From: Sipunculus nudus
Lineage: Eukaryota; Annelida; Sipuncula; Golfingiida; Sipunculidae
Length of the DNA stretch: 64,000 bases
Assembly: GCA_026874595.1 (NCBI GenBank)
Contig: CM049313.1
Location: forward strand, 16,491,508-16,555,507
Direction of reading: 5' to 3'
The translations under genes and the position numbers were made by a program. Numbering within the stretch: the first letter of the stretch is position 1; the number at the start of each line of letters is the position of its first letter. The notes under the pieces are model-generated. The model was not told the DNA's origin. It was given only the letters and a program-made list of their open reading frames with translations, and ran no database searches. Positions 35,124 to 48,600 of this stretch are shown here, piece by piece.

Positions 35124-35895
35124 GGGTCCTACATGAATTAATGCCTGCATGGGTTCTACAATGTCGAAGAAAAATCATGTCATATTGTCACTTTCAAAAG
35201 AACACAACTTCCGCAAGTATAGAAATAGCTTGGGGTTTTATACAAGCAACAGACAATCGACTGCAAGTTTTCAAACAATTTCGAAAGACTGTATAGTTCA
35301 TTAATTATATAACTGACATTTGAGGCACTTGGCAATATTTTTTATGTTAAAGATGCACCTTCTTTCTATAGACATCTGAAGAGCTACTTTTCAATTGTTG
35401 AAACTATATGCCTAATTGTCTATAGAGTTTTAGGCAATAAGGACAGTTTCACTTTCGAGCCCTAAAAAGCTATTATTTTAAGTATAATGATTAAAGGTTT
35501 ATAAACATTTGCAATAATATGGGTATTTATTAACTCACACTGTTAGTTTATATTTGCTGAATATCACAGTTTTACAGCCACACCAGCCCGGCATAGAGAT
35601 TTATTATCTCCAGTTTGCCTGTTTTATATAAGCCTACCTTGTTCAGAGAATAAAATTTATATATTGCAAATGAAATATATTAAAATAGAATTATAAACTG
35701 TGGTGCCATTTATGAGTTTACTATGATATATTATATCTAAACCCGGCATAGAACTGCCTTATACTTGAAACATAATACCTTTTTTTCTAAAACCTTAAAC
35801 TTGATTATAATATATTTGAAATGTGATTAAGTACATATATTTTTAATGTGTCACACAAACCTTAATTTATTTGAAATGTGTAATTTAGATGCTAA

Positions 35896-35900
<5 letters not shown>

Positions 35901-35975
<75 letters not shown>

Positions 35976-35987
35976 CTGTGTGTGTGC
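35901..35987. repeat. Compound TA/TG microsatellite
   Basis: About 23 TA repeats (35901-35947) followed by about 20 TG repeats with one TC interruption. Confidence 0.95.
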
Positions 35988-37919
35988 TTATATCAAACCA
36001 CCCTGGAAGATAAATTGATGCCACTGCTGTTTACCATAACATGACTGCGTGACCAAATTCCCGATTTGACGCATGCGCGACAACACCAAAACAAGGAGCA
36101 GAAACATAAAAGAAGAAATACAGAAGGAACAACGATTTGAAGCATGAAAGTGTAGTTGCGCGGTCCGACACCAGGTGGCATGCGCACAAAGGTTACGTTT
36201 CGCGCCACCGATTGCGCCCTGTGCAAACGTATTTCGGCTTTTGGATGAGAGTAGGCAAATGAAATTTTGACATATATCATAATATGTTAAGAAGATACAA
36301 AAAGACTATTATTTGAGTATATTTAAAATACTCGGTATGTGAATAGGTTCCTACACTATTATATAAATAGTGTAATATCAGGACAAAATGAACCGACGGT
36401 GTCAATTTGGTACTAACATTTGGTGCATGTAATTAGGTAAACTGTAACAAAGCTATTTTATAAATAACAGGCATTTTTCAATTTTGTCAAGCGAAAAGAT
36501 GTATTGATGTTACTACTAATACTTAATGTAATACGTGCAGTTCTACAATTTTAATTACAAAATGAACCAACAATCCAACATAACATACTCATCGTAAAGA
36601 CGTGTTCTTTGATATATGCATGCATGCAAGAAGAATTATTGTTAATAGCTCATGCATGTATATTTTTATATATTTAATCATAGCTTATTTTCCCCAACCA
36701 AGCTGCGCCAATGATTTCTACGCGGTATAACATTATGCCAGCGCCAGCGAGGGCCGGAAATGTATAAAATCACGGGCAAAGAGTTTGCTTGCCTCTAACT
36801 AGATGGCGCCTCTGTGCGGCGATAATGACAGGCCGTCTCGTTTTGCCAGTCTGCCAGACACCAGGCCAGTGTGCACGTGTACGTATGATTATGTTTATAC
36901 GGGCATTAAACATTAACTATTTGGAGTAATTTTCTGCATGGTCGTTACAATAAAATTAATATTTTCACATAAATTCTTTCAAATCATACTTATGAGAGGG
37001 TCTAGGCCTTAAACAAATTTATGAAAAGTTTGAAACCACAGATAATCATTCTTTTTAATCGTTCTTACACTAAATTTTTGGTTAAAGTTGCAAAGTCAAA
37101 ATTAATGAGATGAAAATAATGAAATTGTTCGCCGAATGTTCATGTGTCTTTTATATCTTTTGCAGCACGTACAAAACTTGAGCAATAATATGAGTGACAT
37201 TCATGGTTCTCGTGCACTACATCATACGCTTATCTTATCTAATAAATTTCAATTATTTATTCAAATAATTAAGGTTATAGTTGAATCTCTCTGTTAAAAT
37301 GCACCTCAGATTAGCAAAGTGAAAATGCCATGAAACTAAATCAACCTGCTTAATATTATATAATTAGCCTACCCGTTCATTATTTTTCACGTTAAGATCA
37401 GTTTAGTTTCAACCCAAATAATTCATATGGCGTTTTAATATGATCAAGCGTTTTTGAAGAACGTTTAAACTATTTTAATATTATTAGATACAACAACAAC
37501 ACATCCGTGACTGATTAACATTTTGTTTCACAGGCCACAAGGAGCAACATAATTTTTAAATTTATAAGCAATAGATAAGACAAATGTTTATTTCAAGCCC
37601 GACTTATACATATTTCATTATTAGAATAAATTGTGTCTGTTGATATTCCAGGAAATTGGACATTTTGTTATGTCTGACTCTCGGAGTCTCACAAAACGAA
37701 AGATACAAAAGAACAAACATTTTTGTTTCGGCATTTAAAAATTTGCCTAACTAGTTGGAAAACTTCGTCTTGAACTGTGTGCTCTTCTTGCATTACCTGC
37801 CTCAGGCTGTGATTCAGAGTGAAAAAAAACTGTTTTCTGCCTACATACATGCCCTAATTGAGTTGCCGACAGATATCCCATAAAATCTTAATTTGAAATA
37901 TCTCTTAATTGATTTATAA

Positions 37920-38220
37920 AGAAATAATGATAATAAAGATGCATCCTAACATCATATCTAACTTTCAGTCACATTTTGCTCAGTTTAACCCTGATTCTTG
38001 GGCCTTACATGCCATCCATATGGATACTTGCATCCGAAAAGAACTTATAATGTTTTCAATAGTTATACTGTTACATCGATCAGAAACGCGATTGTGCAGT
38101 AATAAAACAGGGGCAAAAAAAAGATGAGGGCCTATAAATGCCGGACCGTATGAGGAATGATAGACCATTTTTGTAGCCAAAAAAAAGGAAATATTGGGAG
38201 TCGATGGAAGACCACCTGTA
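37920..38220 (+). repeat. 300-bp dispersed repeat, copy 1
   Basis: Shares aaagatgc-tcctaacatcatat, ctttcagtcacattttgctc and agaccacctgtagaa with 55295-55590 in the same order and orientation. Non-coding. No terminal repeats were identified. Confidence 0.65.
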
Positions 38221-38950
38221 GAACCTGTTTTTTTTTTTTTTTTTGGCCATGATTGTTTTTACCTATCCGAGGCGGAAAGACGTTATTCGTTATTACTACC
38301 CCTGGATGAACTAGTACTAGGTGTTGGTGAATTTCCGTCCTTGTATATCAATTTCCGGTATCTGCTTTTTGACATCGTAGGGTTTGTCCACTGTAAGCTG
38401 TGGTGACTTTAGGGTGGTTCCCTTCTCTCAAGTAATTCAACAAAGTACACAGGTCTATGCCGACTCGGAAAGTTTTTTCCTTTCACGAATAGATGACGCC
38501 ATTAATTTCATTTTTGTGGCTTATACAATATATGAACAATATCACCTTCTTGTCACGTCTGCTTAATCAGTTTGAAGTGTCATATGTAATTTAATAGAAT
38601 AAAAGGTTACAAGGTACCAAAACATATTTATGTGTGGAACCTCCGCAAGAGGGCAGTAGTATCACATCGGCCTGATTTCTGAAACTGGAACTCGGGCGTG
38701 TTCGGCAAAGTCCGGGTGGCTTTCCCCCCAGTCTTTCATATCCTGGTAGTTCCCCATGTTGTCTGGAAGAAAATCAATTGCCAGTTATATTTAAACACTT
38801 GGAGGATAACGCCCAAATCAAATGGAATACTGTTCACGCTCTACTGGTCATTAAAATCTTTGGAATATTAAAGTTAAGGTTCCTTATCGTTTCATTGATA
38901 TGGATAAGAGAGAATAGTGAGTTCCAGGTATTTACTCATGTGATCAAAAC

Positions 38951-39210
38951 ATGGCTGACAGTGAGGACGATCACTCACCAGGCGCTTCAACGCCAAACTA
39001 TGACGGAATGCCGGCGGGACCAAGGGTTGTTACCATTTCTAAAACCGAGACAGGATTCGGATTCAATGTCCGTGGACAAGTTAGCGAAGGAGGACAGCTT
39101 CGCAGCATAAATGGAGAGCTATACGCGCCCATGCAACATGTTAGTGCAGTCTTGGAAGGTGGTGCTGCCCAAAAAGCTGGGGTCCTCAAAGGTGACCGGA
39201 TCCTCGAAGT
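38951..39210 (+). CDS. SNX27: Sorting nexin 27, first coding exon (PDZ domain)
   Basis: Eighty-six codons plus two bases. The protein begins [13 protein letters not shown], a short variable tail as in vertebrate SNX27, then enters the PDZ domain at about residue 25. [20 protein letters not shown] and the following [28 protein letters not shown] match SNX27 from memory almost residue for residue. The GFGF motif is the carboxylate-binding loop for PDZ ligands of recycling cargo, and the long hairpin after it is the SNX27-specific insertion that contacts retromer VPS26. The donor is gtaagt after GT of the last Val codon, phase 2. The rest of PDZ, the PX domain and the FERM-like module are not in the window; the first intron exceeds 24.7 kb. 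SNX27 works on early endosomes in retromer-dependent recycling. Confidence 0.95.
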
Positions 39211-40289
39211 GTAAGTGGCCTAATTATTGTGTGTACCATATAGTGCTTATATGTTAGTTGTTCTTCGGGTGTTTTGTACTCTTTCATGTCACATACCGTA
39301 ACCCGCTGATTACATACAGGTTTGGAAAGGGGGCGTTGCCTGCCCATGAAATCATCCTGACAAGAGTTAGAACCAACCTGGAAATCTGTCACTGGACTCG
39401 CCACTACCTGACTAACAGCTCTAATAATACTTGTCTGTTACAAACTGCTATCCCTTTCACTCAATAAAGAGTTTCTTATACAGATGTTTGTAACTTATTT
39501 TGTCATAATTAATATTACACTATAGTCTGTTCCTGTACCCCTGTCCACCTGAATTTTCGCGATTATCTCTACATAAGACAAACTTGGCGAACAAAATTTG
39601 CACCAATGGCATAAAGAGGCAAAAGCGTAATTTTTGGTACCTTACCTACTCACGATATAAATATGATTTACTTTATGGCCTGGTTGGTTGACATGTCTCA
39701 AATATATCCGTGGTTCATGGCGTCCCTAATATGCGGCCATTGTTTATCCTCCTTGGATATTTAAAGTAATGTGGCGTAACAGTGAAGCGCGTGCACGCAG
39801 AGAATACAAGTCTCACTGTAAACAGGGGTCAGCAGCTCTTGATTATTGGTTCCGTGAATGTTGGTGCCTCTTTAGTGCGTCACATCTATTATGACGTCAT
39901 CACTATCCCCTGATATGCCCAATTAACAGATTATTGGCAAGATGTCGCTAAAGAATAGACTAGTTACTCATAAAATGGTTTTAAATTGTTTACAGGAAAA
40001 TTGCATAAGGTAGGCTATTATTTCCATAATAGTTAATTACGCTTTTTCCTCTTTCTTCCCCAAGGTCAAACAGTTTTGGCTTTTTTTAATTCACAAATAA
40101 ATAATTTCGAAAAAACAGGTGGACAGGGGTACTGGAACGGACTATAGTCACTAACAATGATCCAACAAAACACCACTGATCCAGGTGGGTCTGTCATATT
40201 TATTTCCAGTAAAATCACAGGCTACATAGTACAGATACACATGAATGCTTTGCCCCTATTACTCTTCCTGAGAAGTAGATTCAGTATTT

Positions 40290-40560
40290 ATTCAGAGGCA
40301 GAAGAGGTCTTAGACCAAGGCCCACCAGATTAGTAGACAGGGGAGGTGTAAACCCTCAGCTGTCTCCACTGATGATTTGGGTTCGATACCCGGCGTGGCT
40401 GTGAGAGTGGGCTTTAGTAGCCTATCCAAAGTGCAAAATTAAAGTAGCAAAGTGGGATTTAGCTTTGGGGAGATTGGGGAATTGGTTGTTGCTAACATAG
40501 GGGTAGGTATCTGTCAGTGTGTTCAAGTGTATAGGAAGATCTTTTGCCGGTGGGTGGGGG
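40290..40560 (+). repeat. SINE-like fragment
   Basis: Contains GGTTCGATACCC, close to a pol III B box, followed by a body (gtgagagtgggctttagtag) and a poly-G run near 40556-40568. No good A box was found, so this may be a degraded SINE. Confidence 0.35.
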
Positions 40561-43158
40561 GGGGGGGGCAACTGTAGTCATGTAACTGGAATTTTTTAAA
40601 GGTCAGAGGCCACGCTTGCACCGGAAGTTTTCAGCAATCGTGGTATCTTAGTTACATGCAAGGTTTTTATTTGTAATTGTAATTAGTAATTTCATAGGTA
40701 TATATTTGTTGGTTCAGACTGGGTTAAAGGTAAGCTTTGTGGATTGTGTGTATCTAAGAGGCTAAGGCTTGACAATAAAAATTTCAAAAATCTACATGAC
40801 GTAAATTTGTTAAAACCTAGCATTATGAAAAAATTGTATTAATAACTAGGATGATAGTGTAATTTTTTTTTACTTTCATATAAGACTTCATTTAATTATA
40901 CACTTTATATGATATACTGATTGTTCAGCTGCTTTTTTCAGATATGATGACCTGATTGGAGGGATATATCTGCCCCCTCCCCGCCCCCCAAATATTTATA
41001 GTAAGGAGGCATTAGCTCATACTGTCCCGTTTCCTACACCACTGTTATTAACCTGAATTTTTAAATTGCTTATTTTGCTATTGTCCTGCTGAACTAGACC
41101 CATTTGGCCAGCTGAGGTTGTGTTCTATATAAACTAACTTGTAACTGCCTGATAACCAGCCTCTCGAGATATGTTTGATGACTCTAGCAGATCACAACAG
41201 GGGGCAGTTGCCTCCTGTAACCAGAAAAACCCAAGTTATCATTTCAAATGCTGTTAGGGTTACTCCTTCTTTTACAAATATATGTTGTAATACAGACAGC
41301 ACATTCTTTTTTACATATACAAGGATGCACACTTTAATTGACCTGAAAAATTATGATTTTTTTTCATGCCATGCTCCTTATTATCATTGTGGTTAGAAAA
41401 TCAGTGAATCCTGGTGTTACATTTTATCATCCATGTCAGAGTAGAATGGAAGGACTTTCTGAGGTAGGCTGTCCCTAGGGATAGCAGGGAAATATGATTT
41501 AGTCAGATTTACATAGCTGAGCATGGCTTGAGTTACAAGTTGAGTAGCCAGCTTGGTGGTCTCTGAAGTGACAAAAGATATTTACTCTGACGTAGTATAT
41601 ATGCTAAGAATGGATAACATCCATATATTTGAAATATTTCTAGCCTAATTTCTACATAAAATATCTTAAACACAGGCAGGTAAATAGGTTAAATATATAG
41701 GTAATACATAAGAAGAGTGATCCTTTCTGATATTTCTTGCTATTACAATAATTGGTGGTGGACATTGGCAATCTACCAGACTTTTGAAGGACCAGATATT
41801 ACTATTAGGCTCAGACTTGTCAGTACATTAAATATAATGAACTCAGCCTTGGTTCACAGCTGAGCCAAAATTTAATCCAGCCAGTAATTCAGTTTTGAGT
41901 AAACAAATGTTTTAAATAATATTTTAGGTGAAAACATACTTGGTGTACAGATTTGTTACAAGAATATAAATTATCAGTTAGTGTGCAGATATCTTATGAG
42001 CTCATTTATTTTAAGACAGCCTAATTAAATGATAATATCATCATTCAACTTTTCTATGTATGGTATCAAATATTGAACCAGGATGTTGTTAGGATGAATT
42101 CATGACTTCAAGTGTGGTGTGAGGGAACATTATAACACATGGTTATCCAACCTTGTAAAAGCAAATTATTGGAGACATTAATGAGCAAGTACAGTACTTG
42201 AGGTACCATAACATCAATGAGTCACTTCCTTTTCTTGATATATGACCTTAAGTTCTGTTCAATGTAAGGTTAAATGATTATGACAATGTTCAGCATCATA
42301 AAATGATATAGAATAAAATCTTTCAAAAGAAACAATTTCAATTTCCTCGTCTGTTTTGATGTTTTCACTATGGATTGCATCTGCTCAACATTTTAACACC
42401 CATCATCAAACTGTCTGTTGATTCCAGCTACACAGTCCCATCAATCAGCAGTTTGTGTGATCTCTTAAATCTCCCACAACACAGTGAGAGACAAGTGGTA
42501 AACAAAGCTGCAGCCGATATGATTTATCACCACAGGGCTAATAAATGCCACAGTTTTAGGATATATTCACTCCATAATTATATCTGTGTAATATTTAACA
42601 CCCAACATCTTGCATTTGCAGTGGTTGTCTCTGATTTTCATTATTCACTGTGACTATATATTTGTATACCTCATGCTCTGAGAGGTAAAATGACATCACA
42701 GTGATGCTATCTTAGCTATTGAGTATTGAGCAAGCGGTAAATTTGCCTAATGCCAAAACCTTCAATTCTAGCAATCCTTGGATGACTGGATTTATAATTG
42801 ATTCCAGAATTGCAGTAGAGCATTTAATTTTTTATCCAGACATTGTATATCTGGAAATCATTTATCCTAAATTGAAAACTGAAAGCTGAAATACCTTTAT
42901 AGTTTACTCGTATCCACATTCCAAACAATAAAAATATCTGAAAAGATTTATTGATTCAAAGCAGAGCAAATGTACACACTACATAGTGCCAAATAATTAA
43001 TACAGCTGACTACAGTTTAATGATGTGAAATTCAACTTCCTCTGGTCCATGTGATACATAACACTAACTGGTGAAAACATAAGTTTATAATAATTTTAAT
43101 TGGAAAGAATTAATAAATGAATTTCCATTTTTATTGCATTCTTTTGTATATATATGTC

Positions 43159-44130
43159 ACAGTGTAGACAGGAATCCAGTTAAGATCAACTAGTTCATAT
43201 TGGGATATCCAGAAGTCAACCAGCACACTTTATGATATCCTGAAATACACTAGTTTATTTTTGAGAATAACTGAATATTTTAATTTAGATGTTTCTAGTG
43301 GAACAGTTTATTTCAAAATATCTTGAAATACGCTAGTCCACTTTAGAATATCTTAAACTTATTGTTAAGATATATTTTTTCCTCTTATTTCCTGTTCACT
43401 TAAGAATATTCTGACCATAATTAGATCTTAATTAGCAAGGTTAATTAATGTCATGTTGTTTTCACACATTTGACCGCAGTAAATAAATAAAGAAATGTTT
43501 TATTCTTCATCCCAAGTTATGAATGAGTATAATAAGTGGATACAAGAATATCTGAATATATGTTAATTTAATGCCAGGGTAATATTCAGGGGCCAACCTC
43601 AGAACATTGAGTAGCTGTGAAAAGTTACAGATATTAATCTATATATAAATGAGGGAATTAAACAGACAGGGAATTCTGTATTCTGTGAGTAACAAACAAG
43701 GACTCCTGTGTATTTAAGCTTGTTGACTGAATGGCCATGAACTAATGACTTGTTTTCATGATGTATCCCTCAGCAACCACATGGTTCTCTCCAATTAACT
43801 GATACAGGTGTCCACCTTTCATGAAGGTCGCAAACTGCATGCAGTGCATGGTCAGGTAAAACAGGCTGATTGGACTGATCTGCTGCTGGATCTTGGATTC
43901 CTGAAGTTGGTTCACATTTCAACAACAGTGTTAAAATAAGAATATACTCATTCATTATTTAACATCTAAACTAAAATATTCAAATATTCTCAAGAAAACT
44001 AGTGTATTTCTGGATATCCCAAAGTGAACTGGTTGACATTTGGATATCCCAATGTGAACTAGTTGAGATGACTATATTCCTATCTCAACTAGTTGAGTTC
44101 CGAACTAATCTGGATTCCCATGTACACTGT
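43159..44130. mobile_element. Foldback element with long inverted ends, 972 bp
   Basis: Left arm (about 43159-43295) and right arm (about 43965-44130) are inverted copies, sharing ACAGTGTA...GGAATCCAG, AACTAGTTCA-ATTGGGATATCC and AAATACACTAGTTT. The right arm has extra bases containing a 13-bp inverted repeat AACTAGTTGAGAT/ATCTCAACTAGTT (44057-44069 and 44082-44094). The inner 670 bases have no coding potential. Confidence 0.75.
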
Positions 44131-47036
44131 TTCATATATAAATTTTCTATTCAAACTTTTCATAATTTACTTCCAAGATCTACCTCACCAATTACAAGTT
44201 GGCACTATCTCATTAGAGTTAGCAAGTTTGCTGCTAATAATATGATTATGATTTTACTACCAATAATTTTAATGTGTTTTACATGGTTTATTGATTAAAT
44301 TGATTAAAAAAAACCTAACATGTACAGACATTGTTGCCAACATTACTTATAGCGTTTTATTGGTTAGATTCTGTCAGTATTATATCTTATAACATGATTA
44401 CATTTGGTATTCATGACGGCAGGTTAGCAGATGTGGGGATCATGATGGAATCTCATGCAAACTTTTTCATTCAAAAAATCATTTATCTGAACAAAAACCT
44501 TTTTTTCCAAATGATATAACTTGTACCTTTAATGTACAAGGTAAAACGTCCAGAATGAAACAAGTCCATCATCAGCAAATATAGGTCTTTACTCAGTAGT
44601 TTTTACACTGGGTACATCCTAGGCAATCACATGGTGTAAATTAACCATCATAATCTTTTCCTTGTTTTTTTTCCCCTTTATCTGCTCTCTTATTCACTTT
44701 CATTTTATATGTGATGAAGTAATAAAATAAACTTGATTTCATCTGTTCATAGACTTTTATAAAGTGTTGATAAATCAGATCTCACTGATATTAAATGATT
44801 TTGCTGAAATGTTAAAAGGTAAAGCATAATAGTATTCTTTATTATATTACTCTAGATTTTCTGTTATATCAGAATGTGTAACAAGCCACCATATCTTATT
44901 CAGTTAATAAATTTTAACCTTTTATACCCAGAGAAGACTTTCCAAGTCTTTCACTGATTACATGGACACAAGGCAGGTTTACTTAAGTGAGCTAATTCGT
45001 ATTAATTTATCATTGTTTGGGAAAGGGTGGGAGCTGTGGAATTCAGGTTCCTTATTGCAGGTGTAATTAATGAACAAACGGTGGGTGGATTAATGCATTA
45101 TAATACTCTGCTGTGAATTTAACAAAGGTCAGTTCAAGTGATTAATTCATTTTATTCATAGTAGACCTGGCTGTTTTCTTGATTAATAACCACTAATTAT
45201 ATTGTTAAAACATACAGATGATTTTTCTCCATGGGTTTATAAATTTTGTACTTTTTGTGTAGTTTCATAGTCGAATCACTTGACAATAGCTATCTTATAG
45301 AAATTTAAATATATAATTTACCTTCTATTTACAAGTCAGATTATAACCCGAAATAGGAAAAAGTGACTTGTTACAAAATAAGTTAATTCATATGTAATTA
45401 AGCAAATTGTGTGTGTTGATTCACATGAAAAGTGAATTTCTGTATGCAACTTGGAACATTTTTAGCCTAGATACACTAAAAATATATTTAATTTTCTTTA
45501 TCAGCAAAGACAATTAGAATATTTAACTTTTATTAAAGGTGAGCAAGTCTTGAAGGCTGTAGAACAGGTGATTCAGAATTCCGAAATATATCTGGACTCA
45601 CAAACACACACATGTAGCTAGATATGTTTCAGATTTTATAGTTTAAACTAAATACTTCAAAATATTTTCACACAAAAAATTAGTGCTGCAGCATAGATTT
45701 ATCTGGTTTCATCTCATGGTCTCAGGTGATACAAGGGATTTTGGGCTGAATTTGATTATATTGTCAAAATTTATAATATTGTGATGTTATAAATTTTAAA
45801 GATGTTATTCTGGTACGTGTATGGGCCTAATGTCATTTTTAAATTAAAAATGTATTTAATAATGAAATTGAAAGGTATTATAATCAACTACATAAGAGGT
45901 GAAAATGAAAGTAGTACAGAAAGTGCATGCAAGTTCTCCCCCCCCCTTCCCATACTCTGTGGTATTTATTAACGAGATAAGCCCATTACCTTATGTAGCA
46001 ATATCTTATTAGAATAAGGGCACCTGCAGATTGATGTCTGTTTACTAAGTGATCTCAATTTCATGTTCCCAGTGCTCAAAGATAGAAATATAATAGAAAG
46101 GTTATTTAATATATTCCATCCATGAAAAGAAGAAAACAGTAAAAATATAGGTCTCTCCTTTCTAGGGTCAAATCAGGTAAACAAATAATGTTGGTTGTTC
46201 TTATCAATATGACCTGAAGCAGCCTCCAAAGCCAGTTGTAAATGTGGTTACAGGATTATGAAATGCTCTTGTATGATCCTCAGCATGGTGCAGGTTCTGG
46301 CTATCACATTTATTAAAAATTACTGATTAACCCTGTACCAGGCAAAAACAGAGTTTTGTACCAGTCTGCTCTCTGTTCGATAAGTAATCCTGATGGATTA
46401 TAACAGGATTTAATGAAAGGTGACACATTTATATATAGATAGGTCAGGAGTATGAACATCTCTTAGAGGTAACTCTTCTTTGTAAATCCCTGCTTAAATA
46501 AAGAGGCTCCATAGAGAGAAAAGCACTTGCAACACGAACATAACCTAGTTTCCTGTACTCACAAAAAAAGTGAAAGATCCATGGGAACATCATATCTACC
46601 TGTACTAATTGTATTAAAGTTTTAAACCTGTCGAATAATGCGTGGTCTAAAATACTTCTTTTTTCATACACGGCTTGTTGTTGTTTTCCCAAGCACATAC
46701 TTGAAAATGAAGAAATAGCTGTTCAATATGGCAAAGTTAATGTTAAATGCCGATAACCCTGTCATACACCCAGTTTAGTTTTTAGCATACAAGTTGCAAA
46801 GTCACGACAAATATGTCAGATACATGGTTTTCTAGTGGAGTTAAATAAAATAAGACACCTTTGATAGGTATGTTTAATTCTCATTACAAGTCTAGAATGA
46901 TCTTTTGAATAACCCCAGGATGAGTATTTTCTGGTTATTTACTGTATTGACGACCCCCATTTCTGGTACAATGAAGTACAAGTCAATAATTGTATCCGCC
47001 AAAACAGAGTTTTGCGGATACTATGTTTTCAGCTGG

Positions 47037-47037
<1 letters not shown>

Positions 47038-47070
<33 letters not shown>

Positions 47071-47071
47071 G
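47038..47071. repeat. (CGC)n microsatellite in Helitron-like element
   Basis: Eleven CGC units near the 5' end of the element, absent from the nested relative at 7780-7880. Reading frames of poly-Pro or poly-Gly here are artefacts. Confidence 0.95.
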
Positions 47072-47229
47072 TAGGTGTCCGGAGAACTCCTCCGTAACCG
47101 CTGGGCGGAATTTTCCGAAACCCGGGATTATGTTCGGGTCACATGTGAACTGCTGCGCCCCGATTTTGTTTTGACCTCTGACCTTTCCTCTGCGCTCTGC
47201 GTCCGTTTGTGCGTCTGTTTCCACACATA

Positions 47230-48600
47230 AACCCACATATCTCGGGAACCTTTTGACCGATCAGGAAAATTTTTTTGCACAAATGTAGCCCTCGGAGAGC
47301 TTTATAACATACACCAAAAATGGTGGCGCCACCTGCAACCATGTTTGCACAGTGTCCATCTGTTCGTCTGCCTTGGGTTAAAATCACTCATATCTCTGCA
47401 GTGACTTGACTAATTCACCTGAAATTCGGCATGCGCAAACATCCTGGATAGCTTTTCTGATTTTATGACAGGTGGCGCCACCTACATTCACGTTGACGCT
47501 GCAGACATCCAAGCTCATATCTCGGGAACCGTTTGACCGATCAGGAAAATTCTTTTGCACAAATGTAGCCCTTGGAGAGCTTTATAACATACACCAAAAA
47601 TGGTGGCGCCACCTGCAACCATGTTTGCACAGTGTCCATCTGTTCGTCTGCCTTGGGTTAAAATCACTCATATCTCTGCAGTGACTTGACTAATTCACCT
47701 GAAATTTGGCATGCGTATACATCCTGGATAGCTTATCTGATTTTATGACAGGTGGCGCCACCTACATTCACGTTTACGCTGCAGACATCCAAGCTCATAT
47801 CTCGGGAACCGTTTGACCGATCAGGAAAATTCTTTTGCACAAATGTAGCCCTTGGAGAGCTTTATAACATACACCAAAAATGGTGCCGCTACCTGCAACC
47901 ATGTTTGTACAGTGTCCATCTGTTTGTCTGCCTTGGGTTAAAATCACTCATATCTCTGCAGTGACTTGACTAATTCACCTGAAATTTGGCATGCGTATAC
48001 ATCCTGGATAGCTTTTCTGATTTTATGACAGGTGGCGCCACCTACATTCATGTTTACGCTGCAGACATCCAAGCTCATATCTCAGGAACCGTTTGATTGA
48101 TCAGGAAAATTTTTTTGCACAAATGTAGCCCTTGGAGAGCTTTATAACATACACAAAAAATGGTGGCGCCACCTGCAACCATGTTTGCACAGTGTCCAGC
48201 TGTTCGTCTGCCTTGGGTTAAAATCACTCATATCTCTGCAGTGGTTTGACTAATTCACCTGAAATTCTGCATGCTTATACATCCTGGATAGCTTTTCTGA
48301 TTTTATGACAGGTGGCGCCACCTACAATCAAGTTTACGCTGCAGACATCCAAGCTCATATCTAGGGAACCGTTTGACCAATTGGGCCAAAATTTTGCATG
48401 TGTATAGTTCTCACAAAGCTCTTTATCATACGCTAAACTGGTGGCGCCACCTGCAACCCTTTTTTGCACAGCGTCCATCTGTTTGTCTGCCAAGGGCAAA
48501 AATCACTCATATACAATATAGTGGTTTGACTTATCTGCCTTAAATTTTGCATATGTATACAACTTGGACGGCTTTCTGGATTTTTTGGTAGGTAGCGCAA
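47230..48600. repeat. 280-bp tandem array, 5 units
   Basis: Period 279-280 bases. Perfect GGTGGCGCCACC palindromes at 47322, 47471, 47602, 47751, 48031, 48162, 48311 and 48440, with alternating 149 and 131 spacing; the copy near 47882 is mutated. Inverted relative to the array at 6670-7680. Confidence 0.88.

Larger units (their letters stand above)
34274..38950. other. Intergenic region between divergent genes
   Basis: It must contain the promoters of both the Tudor gene and SNX27. I see no convincing TATA box next to either start. Contents: an 86-bp foldback at 35038-35123, a TA/TG microsatellite at 35901-35987, a GC-richer CpG-containing stretch at about 36700-36890, and a 300-bp dispersed repeat at about 37920-38220 that recurs at 55300. 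The 5' untranslated region of SNX27 probably lies within 38640-38950 but its start cannot be fixed. Confidence 0.6.

Noticed and set aside
35993-36280. Minus-strand ORF with a hydrophobic stretch rich in Cys, Phe and Leu
   Set aside because: No family recognised, no splice support, and it lies in a region with repeat-like sequence; probably chance.
47021-47236. Poly-glycine/poly-proline protein across the CGC run
   Set aside because: The reading frame comes from a microsatellite inside a Helitron-like element; no codon structure or splice context.
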